Below are positions 42,451 through 54,222 of a DNA stretch of 64,000 bases, in pieces. The DNA is taken from the NCBI GenBank assembly GCA_022829145.1, contig CM040742.1, forward strand, positions 19,183,131 through 19,247,130, read 5' to 3'. A program made the position numbers and the translations under genes. Under the pieces are notes generated by a model. It was not told the origin of the DNA. It saw only the letters and a list, made by a program, of their open reading frames with translations, and searched no databases. Source of the DNA: Albula goreensis (lineage: Eukaryota > Chordata > Actinopteri > Albuliformes > Albulidae). Numbering within the stretch: position 1 is the first letter of the stretch; every line of letters starts with the position of its first letter.

Positions 42451-43149
42451 TACAAAATCAAAAAGGTTTTTTTTTTCCCCTTCTCCCTGATGTTTTTTTG
42501 GAGCCCGCATACAGCAGTGGGTTGAAAAGGAAGAGGGGAAAAATAATCTGCATTAGCTTCTCTCTCTCTTTCACACTGCGCTCGGCTGTCTTTTGTTTCA
42601 AGCCTTCCCTCTTGTCGGAGACACGTCTCATCCTTTCGTTTCCTTATTTGGAGTCTAGTCAAACTTGCCGCGTGCCTTGACACGTGTCCATGTTTGAGGT
42701 GGTCTTCTGGGGCTCCTCCCACCTGACAGGCCCTCACTCACTTAAAGCAGCGGAGTGACTTCTACAACACCGTGGAGACGGAGGACAGTAGAGTTTGCTT
42801 CTTTCAAATGAGCATACTTTTCATTTATTTATTTTTTTTTACTTAGCAGTGACATCACGCAGGAGAACCCTGACAGCGCATTAATGAATATAATAACAGA
42901 GTACTGGAGACACATTTATGACTGCAGGAACAGCCTGTGCGATGTGATCTATTTAAAGACGTCCATAGTTACAGCACACCACTGCAAGACAGGAGCCCAG
43001 AGAGACTGAGCTAAAGTTCTTCCTGTCATCTCTAATGAAGAACCCAGACCTGGAAGGAAAGACACAGGAGAAGTATTGATAAACAATAGATGCATATGTA
43101 GAACATGATAAGGGTAATAATGAAAGCTTAATGGTAAGGGAAAAAGATG

Positions 43150-43330
43150 AGCTTCAGCCCTGACATCTTTGGAGCCAGATGATCATAGGTTTGGGTCCCG
43201 GCTGAGGCTCAGCTTGAAGTACCTTTTGAGTGAGTCATTCAATTGAATCATATGAACTGATTCTGGATCAGTAAATATCCAATGAATGATGATTGGATAA
43301 GGGCCTCTGCCCTTATATATCACAATGGCA
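43150..43330 (+). mobile_element. Possible degraded tRNA-derived SINE
   Basis: GGTTTGGGTCCCGGCTGAGG resembles a pol III B-box region. About 110 bp later TTGGATAAGGGCCTCTGCC resembles the common fish SINE 3' core TTGGATAAAAGCGTCTGCT. Neither end is clear and the A box is not convincing. Confidence 0.35.
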
Positions 43331-44727
43331 GAGAGCCCAAGAGGGGAGAGGAAGAGATTGACAGAGGGAGGCAGAAAGAAGGATGAGAGCACACTTGAGA
43401 GATGAATGAAAACTAAAGAAATTAGTTATTCTGCAGAAACATGACAGTCATGAATCACGATGCAGGTGTGATCAGGAGATATGAGAAAACCTATATTCTT
43501 TCCGCAAATCACCGACACAAAGCATAGAGACCATCTCGTGTCAAGATGGCAACTCTATGCAGCAGGAATGGCCTATAATAGGTACGCCTATTGCTAAAAT
43601 GACCAGAAGTTAAATGTGGCCCAATCCGAATTGTGTTTGACCATTCAAACACTTAACAAAGTGAGTTACAGTTAAGAGGTGACTGTGAAAATAAAACACT
43701 TCACTTCTCTGAAATACTCAAAAAGAATATGTCTCACCCACACAAGGTTCCTCAAAAAGTATAGGTCTCTCAGCTGTGCTTTTTACCTTTTTTGGTGCTA
43801 TGAAAAGGCACTTTGCATGACCTGGCCTTTATCGAGTGAGTTGGCTCTAGTGTCAAGAACAGTCAGGCTAGCCTGATTAAGTGCACAAACTGTTTTCCCA
43901 CAAAGCTCTCTCACTCCTGTTGTACTTATTGTCAGAACTGAATAATGAATGGGAAAAGTCTTCTGACTGGCTTTGCTCCTGTTTCCTTAGGCAAGAAAAC
44001 AAACACAGACCACAGCAATCTGATGGTTGGGGGGTGGGTGGGGGGGATGGGGCTGCGGTACGTAGCTGTATGGTCAGAAATGGTTTTTAAGATTAGTTAT
44101 CATTATCATTGGTGGTTGATAATGATCAAAATTGGCATTTAGCAGACAGTATTATGCTGTTTATTCTGTGTAAGTTCTACACAGTACCCGTTGGATTCAG
44201 CTGGATTTTTTTGCCGAATCAATCTAATGTAAATGTATTTACAAAACAACAATACATGAACAATTATGCATGTCTGAATTATTTCTCTTAAGCAATTAAT
44301 GGGGGATACATATATTGATTTTGCTTATTTTTGTGGCATAAATGTGAGTTATACCTTATTGCATTGCAGGTAAGGGCTATCTTATTATTATTTCTACAAT
44401 ATGAGTTATGGTAAGCTTGGTTTAAGACATAAAAATATGCATACACATTAAGACACAGATAAATGGGAATCACCATATTTATGCTAAACATGGCTACAGT
44501 TTCATCCATTAATCCTTTTACTTAGTGGCAGAAAACAAATTTTAAATGATACTCTGGTGACATGAATATATTGTAAAGACTGCATTTTGAATTAGATAAA
44601 TCTATAATTTATATAAAGCTTCTTTCACAAATATAAAACAAACAAAGGGATGATAAATCAAAATGACAATGTATAAAGACAACAAAGTAATACATTCATA
44701 GATCCATGCTATCACCTGCATGGATAC

Positions 44728-44892
44728 ATGCACACTGGCACACGCATACACACACAAAAACACACATGCATAGACACTCACAAGCACACGCACATACAAA
44801 CACATGTATACGGACACACATAAATACACATACAGGCGCATACTCTCATACACTAGAGTGCAAACAAACACATGCAGGCATACTCACACAAA
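44728..44892. repeat. Degenerate CA-rich tract
   Basis: Interrupted (CA) repeat with ATGCA, ATACA and CGCA variants. Long frames over it are Thr/His or Cys/Val repeat translations. Confidence 0.85.
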
Positions 44893-45141
44893 GTATGCAT
44901 TTTTAAATCTGCAATGTATTTCACTTATCTCTGAAGAATTAATCACATTTCTCATGAGATCCATGTCAATTAGAAGGTGTTTGTAGAAGCGTTTTAAGGA
45001 ATATTTATAGAGCATTCTCCTTAACACCCTGACATTTCCAGCTGCCTGACACAGCCACCAATCACACCACTGAACTCAAAAATACATCACCATCTGTTTT
45101 ATCAGTAGAGGCTGAGAAACCTCAACTGTTTAGGAAAAAAG

Positions 45142-45279
45142 AACACACACACATGCGCACACACACACACACACACAGACACGTACATGCATGCACACAG
45201 GTGCACACACACACCATACGAACACAAGACACATGTATGCACACAAGTGCACACAAGTGCACACACACACACACACACA

Positions 45280-45310
<31 letters not shown>

Positions 45311-45345
45311 CACACAAACACAATACACATGCATGCACACACCAC
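45142..45345. repeat. CA microsatellite, compound
   Basis: Long (CA) runs interrupted by ATGCATGC, GTGC and GACACG variants, ending near ACACCACAC. Confidence 0.95.
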
Positions 45346-45537
45346 ACTCTCGTCTTACCACTCTCCTAAATAAAAAATAATAAAATATTAGGGAACCCAA
45401 GATCAATTATTTTGGGTATGAGTCTTTAATTTTATCAGCTCATTTCTGTGTTGCCGATATTATAATATATTATAATAATGCACATTTTTTTCTAAATATC
45501 TTATATTCAGAAGTTGTACCATGCATGTATGCATGTT

Positions 45538-45556
45538 TGTGTGTGTGTGTGTGTGT
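45538..45556. repeat. GT microsatellite
   Basis: Short pure (GT) run preceded by ATGCATGTATGCATG. Confidence 0.9.
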
Positions 45557-46050
45557 CCTTTCAATGATACAATGAATGGTTGCCCCATTACTATGGAGAT
45601 TTATGGACTCAGTGTGTCTCTTTAATAAAGTAGGCACAGAAAACATTGACATGTCAACATCACTGATTTGAAATCAAATTTGCACTAATTGGTCAGTCAT
45701 GACTATTGTGGTATGAGCATGGCTCGATTTGAGGGGGGATGTGGGGGGATGCCATCCACCTTCGAAAAAATCTTGAACACAACCATCCCCTTGTAAAATT
45801 CTCTTCTCCCTTGCCATCCTCTTTGCTTTAATGGAATTAGCTATGCTATTTATCGCCTAATCGTGAAAATATGAAACCTCAGCTATATCTAAATGTTGAT
45901 CTTACGTTATTTGAGCTCCAATCTGTGTTGTTTTGTAGCCTCTGTGCCTTTGTGGCTTTTGATTGCTTATTGCTTGTTTGATTGGAGCCAGCAAATTCAT
46001 GCATCTCTGAGTTTTTCTTTGGATGCGAATTGCACATGCTCCAAGTTAAA

Positions 46051-46152
46051 ATGGCTAAGCGACTGGTTCAGCAGGACCTTAGAAGTTTCTTAGTGAAGAA
46101 GAAAGCAACAGGTGAGAGCTTTGGCAACAGCTCAGCTAATGATCTTGACTGA
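46051..46152 (+). other. Short ORF resembling the N-terminus of a transposon-derived protein
   Basis: ATG opens 33 codons, MAKRLVQQDLRSFLVKKKAT then GESFGNSSANDLD and TGA. The basic start and the Q-x-x-L-x-x-F-L core look like the PIP-box-like 'LxSFF' leader seen at the N-terminus of many hAT and ZMYM-like transposon-derived proteins. The serine-rich continuation fits too. The sequence AACAGGTGAGA after the basic segment could also be a splice donor. No downstream part of such a protein is in the window. It may be a 5' relic or chance. Confidence 0.25.
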
Positions 46153-46165
46153 GACCATCACAGAT

Positions 46166-46191
46166 TATAACATGTTCATGAACATGTTATA
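46166..46191. repeat. 26-bp perfect palindrome at the Tc1 insertion point
   Basis: The half-site TATAACATGTTCA is followed directly by its reverse complement TGAACATGTTATA with no spacer. Its last base abuts the TA target dinucleotide of the Tc1-like element. Confidence 0.95.
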
Positions 46192-46193
46192 TA

Positions 46194-46383
46194 CAGTGGG
46201 GGAAATAAGTATTGAACACATCAACAATCTTTCAATTCAACATATTTCCATTGCAGCCATTCACTTGAAATTTAGACCAGATATTGGTATTAACTCAACA
46301 AAACTACATAGCTAAAGAAATTGTAACATTCCAATCCAAAAAAAGGTTATGTGCAATAAAGGTGAATGACACAGGAAAAAAGT
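46194..46383. repeat. Left terminal inverted repeat of the Tc1-like element
   Basis: About 190 bp, near-identical in reverse complement to 47513-47702. It reads through AACATTTCCATTGCAGCC-like and TGACACAGGAAAAAAGT sequence at its inner edge. Differences are single substitutions or 1-2 bp indels. Confidence 0.92.
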
Positions 46384-47369
46384 TTTCAGGTGGGATTTTG
46401 GCCCATTCTTCAACACAGATGGTCTTTAAATCTTGAAGATTCCGAGGGACCCACTGGTGAATCTTGATCTTCAGTTCCTTCCACAAATTTTCTATTGGAT
46501 TTAAGTCTGGAGATTGACTAGGCCAGTCCAACACCTTTATTTTCTTCCTCTTGAGTCTCCTTTGCAGTATGTTTTGGATCGTTGTCCTGTTGGAAGATCC
46601 ACCCACGTCTCATCCTCATCATTCGGGTGGATGGCAACAGATTCTTCTCAAGAATTTCCCAGTACACGGCTCCATTCATCTTCCCTTCGATAATTTGGAT
46701 TCCACAAGCACCATGAGAAGAGAAACAGCCCCATACCATGATGATTCCTCCTCCAAACTTCACTGTAGGTATGGTATTTTTAGGATCATATGCGGGGCCA
46801 TTTCTCCTCCAAACACGACGCGTTGTATTGTTGCCAAAAAGGTTGATTTTTGTCTCGTCTGACCAGACTACATTCTCCCAGTAATCTACAGGCTTCTCCA
46901 AATGTTCTCTAGCAAACTTCAAATGAGCTTCAACATGCCTTTTCTTCAGTAATGGAGTCTTCTGGGGTGATCGTGAATGGAGGCCATGGTGGTGGAGTGC
47001 ATTGCCAATTGTTTTCTTCGTGACAACTGTACCCACTGCTTCTAGGTCTTTCTGGAGCTCAGCTCGAGTGGTCCTTGGCTCTTGGGCTACTCTTCTGACT
47101 AACTTTCTGACTGTCCGGTCAGAAATCTTGAGAGGAGCTCCTGTGCATGGTCGAGTGATGGTCGAGTGATGTTCCTTCCACTTACGTATAATGGCCCCAA
47201 TGGTACTTATAGGAACATTTAGGAGTTTAGAAATCTGTCGGTAAACAGTGCCATTACTGCACTGCTTAACAATCTTGTTGCGAAGGTCTTGGGAGAGCTC
47301 TTTGCCTCTACCCATCATGAGATGTTTCTCACAAGACTGCTTGGTGACAAATGATTCTTTTACTTCCAT
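46384..47369 (-). pseudogene. Tc1-like DD34E transposase, frameshifted and 3'-truncated
   Basis: The minus strand encodes a long open stretch from 47369 with two N-terminal helix-turn-helix regions ([12 protein letters not shown]..., [13 protein letters not shown]). A basic GAP-like region and the catalytic core follow: first Asp in WSDETKI, second Asp in [12 protein letters not shown]. After KETQ the frame is broken near 46550. The third catalytic residue (Glu in [11 protein letters not shown]) continues in another frame. The protein then runs directly into the left terminal repeat after EEWAKIPPE, so about 30 residues of the usual C-terminus are missing. No function is expected. The ATG at 47369 may be upstream of the usual MGRGKE start. 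Confidence 0.93.
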
Positions 47370-47512
47370 TCAGAGGTGGGAAATGCTTTTTCAAAGAGTG
47401 GAAGTACTTATACCCACCACCATGCACTAACCCAGCTGATTCTAATTAGCACAGGTGGGAGAATTTATTAGTGGCATCAGCTGGTTAAGTTTTTTTTCTA
47501 ACTGTGTTCAAT

Positions 47513-47702
47513 ACTTTTTTCCTGTGTCATTCCCCTTTATTGCACATAACTTATTTATGGATTGGAATGTTACAATTTCTTTAGCTATGTAGTTTTGTTG
47601 AGTTAATACCAATATCTGGTCTAAATTTCAAGTGAATGTCTGCAATGGAAATATGTTGAATTGAAAAATTGTTGATGTGTTCAATACTTATTTCCCCCAC
47701 TG
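47513..47702. repeat. Right terminal inverted repeat of the Tc1-like element
   Basis: Reverse-complement partner of the left repeat. Just inside it TGTGTTCAATACTTTTTTCC (47503-47522) is a second copy of the tip motif, giving the IR/DR organisation known from fish Tc1-like elements. Confidence 0.92.
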
Positions 47703-47704
47703 TA

Positions 47705-50700
47705 TATATTGGCACCTAACCTGTATACTTGTGAGCAAACGAACATGTGAGCTATCTAACATATTTATAAGCTTGAAATAACACGACCGGTTTAGATTCT
47801 AATGAGTGGGTGACGTATTGAGTTCAAAAGGTATATATATTAAGCAGTAACTTGTATGCAGTTGTGATAGTGCAGAGGTCTGTTTTTGAAAACCCATGCT
47901 ATCATTGTTGCTATAATATAAATAAAAAAAAAATCTATTGTAAATAATTAAATGGTTTTTGATACTTTTTGTATTAATAATACAAGTTACAAAAAAAGAA
48001 GGCATATACCATCATCCTTCCACTCTGAGGCTGACTGTCCTCCTTGAATGTTTTTTTACAAATCAAACACTGGACATGAGACATGTGTACTTAATTTCTA
48101 GGACTGACAGGAAAAATTCTCAGATTGCCTGTATGACGCGGTCAAGCAGGGTCATCCATTAGCCATTCTCTTTACCACTGTGCTGGTAAAGAGACATATG
48201 GCATCAGTGACTCATTGGCCATAACAAATCTGCTTTGCTGCGGAGAGCAAAACCAGTTTGATTGGTTCAAATGAGTCAGTGATTGACAGCTGACTGTAGC
48301 TCAGCCCACTGTTGGGTTCATGAAGCCTCACTCTCCCATCACTAATTGATTTAAGTCATTCTGAATGCATGTGTCTCCCTCTGAGATATTGCAGGCACAA
48401 ATGCAGAGTTATCTCCATAGGCATTTGCATGGAGTTCATGGGATCTTGCACCTTGACAGAGTAAAGAACGCCCATCCCAAACAACAGACATGAACACTCT
48501 CCAGTGTGACACCTGCCACTGGTTTTCAAGGACGGTCACCATATTTAATGGCATTGTCTCTCTACCATTGCTCTAATTTTTCTAAATACAACATAATGAT
48601 GGTGCAATTCAGTTTAATTTGTTTAGTGTCATTCCCACTGTACAGTCATTGTGCTGTAATTTTGTATTTTAATTAGCTATTTTATTCAAAATTTCTGTGC
48701 TTTATATGTATTTGTTGGAAACATTGTAATAAAAAAACATTAAGTGCTATTGTGGCAGAGCTATGTAGTTAAAATCCAGGACTGCAAGAGAACCTCTCAA
48801 CCTCCCTTTACACCACAGATCTACACATACCTTACCTTGTGCTGGGCTCAAATGAGATTATCACTGAGTCATGCAAGGGTTTTCTGAAGTGGAGCACCTT
48901 AGGATGACACATGCAGATATTCCTGGATAGATATGAGAACCTGGCGCATGTACATGATTCCTCAGCGTTCATATTTGACCTTGCATTTATTCCCTTGTGC
49001 TTGATCGCTACCTGTAATTTCTGCAGAATTCAGTTGTGGTAATTGTAGTTCTTAGTTAAAGAATGCAGGAGAGAATTGCTGGCCTTCAGCTTTAAGTTGC
49101 TGTTGGAACACACTGGAAAAGGCACAAAATTACTAACCTGGGCCTTGTGTCTGGATGAGACAGTTAGAACTGTGTAATTGTATTCAATCTGAAGCTGCGA
49201 AAAATGTTAACACAGACTGCTTGTGGATGTATTTGTTTGTTTGTATAATTTGCATGACAATTGGCCAATTGACCTTATCCTACCTGCACTCTAACTCTTC
49301 TCCACCAAAGAGTGGTAATGAAAACCTACATTATGGAATGTTTTGGGAGTTTTACATCTAATCTGTCCTCCATAACTGTTCAATTATAGTGATTTATAAA
49401 TTGGCAAAGTGTCAGTCTTCTTCTCCTCAGATAACCTTCCAAAATGGCAGAGCCTTTTCTTGTTCTGCAGCCCTACCTAATATATTGTGACCAGTGCAGT
49501 TCCCTCAATCCAACTCACAAACCACAACACCCAAAATGAACACCCCTAAATTTTATACTTTCACTTGTTTGTTAGACGACAAACAGCCAGCCCTGTTACA
49601 TGTTATATATGATGATAAAGTTTTTATGTGTAAAGGTCTGGCCCGGCCTTGTTGTGCATGTGTAAGTAAGAACATTGAACAGACTGTGTTCAATGAATAG
49701 ACTCTGTAAGGGCATATGCTATTCAATTTTAGAGACAACACTTTCCAAAGGTTAGAATCGCTTGTCTCCAATAAAATATAACAACATATGCAAAGAGAAG
49801 TGTGTTGTAGTGTAAAGTCTGTTTTTATTGAATCGTACATGCATGCCCTCCAAGTGCATTTGATTGACTCCAGCCCCACATATCTCTTGATTGTTTCATT
49901 GCACAATAGTCAGAAGAAGCCTTTATTGGATCTCAGCATTCTTGTTATCGTAAGGCTTTGAGATTCTGAGAAAAGGGTGCATTCATTATTGTTGCGGGTC
50001 AATAATAATTTGCTTGTCCCTGATTATTTTTTCATATTCCTTTCCAAATGTTGCTGGTTTACAAGTGAGCACAACAAGCCCACAGCTATATAACATCAAT
50101 AACACTATGCCAAATTAATATGCAAATTTTCAGTGTGCAGCAGTTAATTTGCTACCTTAATTAGTAAACAACGCTTTTTTTCCTCCTGTTGTATGCAAAT
50201 TGGCTATCCATTTGATAAATGTTAAAGTAAAATTAGGGACAATTCAGGTTTCTATACAATGCTATGCTTTTCATAATTCAAAATATATTCATCATAGCCA
50301 GCAAAACATAATTTTGATTTCAGGAAACCTGGAAACTGTATAAAAGCCTATGTGTAATATGTATCACAAAGTAATTTATGGGAAATGTGAGGCAAGCTGA
50401 ATATGTGTAGTATTTATAAAAATGAAACAAAAAAACATACAAGCAGTATGGCAATGTTTTTGGCTCTTTCAGAGGATTCCCTTAAATTCAATCCCCTGCC
50501 AAATTCAAGATGTTGAGCAAAATACATAAAAACCCATCTATATTTCACAAATGAAATATCTGCACTTCACCGGGTGAGCAGATCTAAGATTAGACAGATA
50601 TTTATCCTGCTAATGTTATCTAAGTAGCTAGTTAAAGTACATCATGTTTTAATTATCAATAATGTAACAAGAAACAGTTGGTTCAGAAAGAGTCAACAGA

Positions 50701-51139
50701 TGAATTCAGTTCACAAATCAGCTTTTATTTCATTTCTGTAATGTACCAGACTGAAAAGTGTTGCTTGTTTGAAATGTCTCATGCACTCATAAATGTAAAA
50801 AAGGTGCAGAATCATCTGTACTTGCAGCTGTGTCAACCAAATGAAAATGAACATTAGTACTCATGGTCATTAGTACTCAACAATTATACTTGGTTGTTAT
50901 AGTCTTCAATAATAAAATATTATGCTTATGGACAGATAGATAAAAGTTGAAGGAAAAGGAAAAAATATTTCCCTTGGTCAACCTGTGAATCCCAAACTGG
51001 GAGGGTTTTAGGGGTTGTATTTTTTTTTAGAGATTGGGCTCTGTTTCTGCAGGACTTTGTTAGACTATGCTGGAGAGGAGCCATGCTGTGCATTCTCTAC
51101 CACAATATTTCTCATGCAAGGAACCACCAAAAACAGAAA
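47705..51139. other. Intergenic, with a possible regulatory block
   Basis: AT-rich sequence without recognisable exons. The block at 49,980-50,205 is listed separately. Confidence 0.6.
49980..50205. promoter_or_regulatory. Possible enhancer with two POU octamers and homeobox sites
   Basis: ATGCAAAT occurs at 50120-50127 and 50193-50200 on the plus strand, 73 bp apart. Between them lie TAATTTGC and CCTTAATTAG homeodomain-type cores. Before them are AATAATAATTTGCTTG and CCAAATTAAT. The second octamer is preceded by CCTGTTGT, a SOX-like half-site in the spacing of SOX-POU composites. The density of such sites is typical of vertebrate developmental or neural enhancers. Activity is inference. Confidence 0.35.
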
Positions 51140-51445
<306 letters not shown>

Positions 51446-54182
51446 ATTTTATTGTGGCCTGGAAAATAATGATACAAGCACACAAAATGAGAAAATCACT
51501 AAAACAGAAAATGCATTATCTAGTGATTCATCCTCTATTTAGCGTGACAAAGGTCAAATGTAACCTACTGAGTGGAAAGTGCAGAGGACTGTCTCTTGAG
51601 AAGCTGCCAGAGGCAATATAGTTTAAAGCATGTGCTATCTATTTTTCCTGTGAAAAAGTAACACTGTAACCGACTGTTCCCTCCACAGCCAGTAAAAGGA
51701 AACTTATTCTGACGTGCGTTTGAAATTCTATATTACGGTTAAATGTTGGCTACGAACGATATTGGAGGGCCATGAGAAGTTTCCAAGCTCTTATCTGTTT
51801 ATAGTACCTCAATGTTGGTAACAAAATAAGGCAGATAGGTGAATAAAGTTTTTTTCAGTGAATGTAATTTCTTTAAGCTGTATCTTTGTTACATTTGCTA
51901 TGAAATATGGACTGTCTGAGTAATGTACAAGAGCAAGACGCCAGCATCTATGATGAAAAGCATATTGCCTAATGTCTCCACACCTTTTTTCATTTTTCTC
52001 TAGTGACTCAAATAGATTTTTAGAAACCTAGCCCATCAGACTACATGATGCACTCAGTAGGGAAAATTACAAGCCTAAATGGGCTAAATGACTGGTTTTC
52101 ATCAGTGTTCCAATGTTCTTACTGTTTTGCGGCACTAGGAGAGGAAGAGACCCCTCTGCTCCTCTCATTGGACTGTTGACAGGAGTGCCCCATTTATTTT
52201 CTTTGTAGTAGACTTCTAATCAGCCTAGGTGTCAGCCATTGCCTTCATTAGGCCGTCCAGCATTTTTTAATCTGCCTCTCATGTGTTATGTTCTCATTCT
52301 TGGCTCTGCTGAGTTTCTGTTTTCTTGTTTGCCTCTTTTTGAAAATTATATGTTCTTTATTTTAGGTGTTTTCCCTCCATTTCGTTCCCAGAAAAGGGGC
52401 ACAATAAATCTCCTTAGCCTTTGACTGTTTCTGGGTTGATTGAGTTCTTTTTATTCCTCTCTACACCCCGCCCAGTGGCCACTTCTGCTGCTGCACAGCA
52501 GTCCCCACCCTATGCCTTTTATTCAGTTACAAGTTTCATGTCTGCTACAGACAGGCTTAAAATTACAATGACCCTGAACTAGTATCAGTTTTCTGCTGTG
52601 CATGGTGAAGCTAGTATAAGGTCAAATTTGTGTGAAGGTACAAAACATGTCATTTTTATGTTAGAGACATGTTACAGTTTTTTGTACAACTTTGAATGAT
52701 ATACATTCATTAGGACACTACTTGTGTCCCACTGAATTTCTGTGCCTTTTTTCCATTGCATGACCAGAAAGTGATTATTTACTGGATCATTTGGCCATAA
52801 TTGTAACAGCAACAGTATTTGCTTGCACAAAATAATGTTATACATTTATGGATTTTGGCACCAGTTTTCATTAAGGACGAAATGTAGATTTGTAATTATT
52901 TTGTAACTACTGTAAAGCTAATATGTAACCAGCTATATCTTGTTACAAATGAATGTGGACTATGTGCTTACTATTGAATTACATTGAAGGTGACATACTT
53001 AGTGAAAATATGGAGGAAAATCAACACAAACATGTGTGTTATTACATTTCTTTGATGCAATGGCTATTCTCATTGAGCAATACAATGACGTACTCTCTCT
53101 GTTAAGATCTGTAGGCATTGGCTGTCACTTCTAAGTTTTGATTTCTGCCCTATAAATGGCTTTAAGTCTGTTTGCTGAAATGGCAGAATGGAAGGAAGAG
53201 GAAGCTTGCCGCTGTATGTCAAACATAAATTATATTTATTTTACTCTAGCTGGCAAAACAGAGCAAGAATAAGAATGAAGTGTTTTGGCTTATTATACCA
53301 TTAGGTATTCAGCACGTACCTAAGGTTTTATTGGTTTGTATGCCAACTCACACCCCATATCCAGGGCTGTCTTGGTGGTGTGACATTTTAAGCAATACAC
53401 CTACAAAACTCAGGGTTGTACATGTTAGTTTTATTCATGAGTTCAGAGGAATGAAACGGAAGTGCAGAAGCATGATGACTGGATGGGTTTTCAAAGAAAT
53501 CCTTGGTTAGTGTGTATTTTTTTGTAAGACCATTGTTTCTGACATGGCTCAGTGCTGTCCATCCAGACAGGCAAGATTCTCAACATAGGGTAACATGGTT
53601 TCCTGGGTTATTTGTCAGCTCTTGAGGTTGTGATTTTTAAACAAAAAAAGGGGACCAATGTTCTATGATCAGCTAGCAGTCGCATCTCATTTTTACAACA
53701 TAAATACCAACCACCCCAGTGAGACATGAATGAGGCAGAACCCTCAGTTCCTCTCTAACAGAAGATTTATAACCTCTCAGGTTTGTACCCAAGAGTGCTC
53801 ATTCTCAGTGAAGCACAGAAACTGTCTTGTTTTTGGGAAGAGGCCTCAGCATCACCCTGGAGCCATACCGATGCCACGCATTGTAGCCTGTTGTACGCTA
53901 GCTTGGGTTATGAAGCCATGGGAAGACACCCTGGGTCTGTTTCTGCTACCAGTGAAGGACCTGATAAATCAAGCATGTGTGAAAGGTAGGGGCCAACCAG
54001 TGCCCCAGGCACCTGGCCAGTCGCCCTCCTGCAGAGAAAGTACCCCTTTAGCGCTAGTTATTTTTCATTGTTTTCGGCCCCATTTATTTTCTTTTGTCTT
54101 AGTGCCCCACAGGCTGGCTGCCTGCCCCACCTGTATGGGGGATTGTGGGCTAACATCCTGCCCTTACACAAGTCTGTGAATG

Positions 54183-54222
54183 CACTGCTGGTGACTGCCC
54201 CTTTCAGCAGTCACCAGCAGTG
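54183..54222. repeat. Perfect 16-bp hairpin with 8-nt loop
   Basis: CACTGCTGGTGACTGC (54183-54198) pairs without mismatch with GCAGTCACCAGCAGTG (54207-54222) around CCCTTTCA. It is too short for a usual pre-miRNA. It could be a structured RNA, a small element end or a dimeric binding site. Confidence 0.9.

Larger units (their letters stand above)
37036..43139. other. Intergenic, with hairpins and possible regulatory blocks
   Basis: No coding exon recognised. Notable are a less AT-rich segment at about 39.6-39.86 kb carrying two adjacent perfect hairpins, and a CpG-containing segment at about 42.28-42.44 kb. The remainder is AT-rich without visible structure. Confidence 0.6.
43331..46050. other. 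Intergenic, rich in CA tracts
   Basis: AT-rich sequence with simple CA repeats at about 44728-44892 and 45142-45345. No gene recognised. Confidence 0.6.
46194..47702 (-). mobile_element. Tc1-like transposon, full ends, internally damaged
   Basis: The element is 1,509 bp and begins CAGTGGGGGAAATAAGTATT. It ends with the reverse complement and is flanked by TA at 46192-46193 and 47703-47704. Terminal inverted repeats are about 190 bp. The outer direct repeat TAAGTATTGAACACA is found at both tips. An inner copy is present only on the right side (47503-47522). The left inner copy is missing together with the end of the transposase. Both tips are intact, so the copy could still be recognised by a related transposase in principle, but the asymmetric direct repeats would be expected to weaken this. 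Confidence 0.95.

Noticed and set aside
44602-45380. Cys/Val and Thr/His frames
   Set aside because: Simple-repeat translations.
46551-46862. Plus-strand 103-codon frame
   Set aside because: Shadow of the minus-strand transposase.
53730-54179. 149-codon open frame
   Set aside because: No recognisable motif, no exon-like borders and composition as in neighbouring non-coding sequence.
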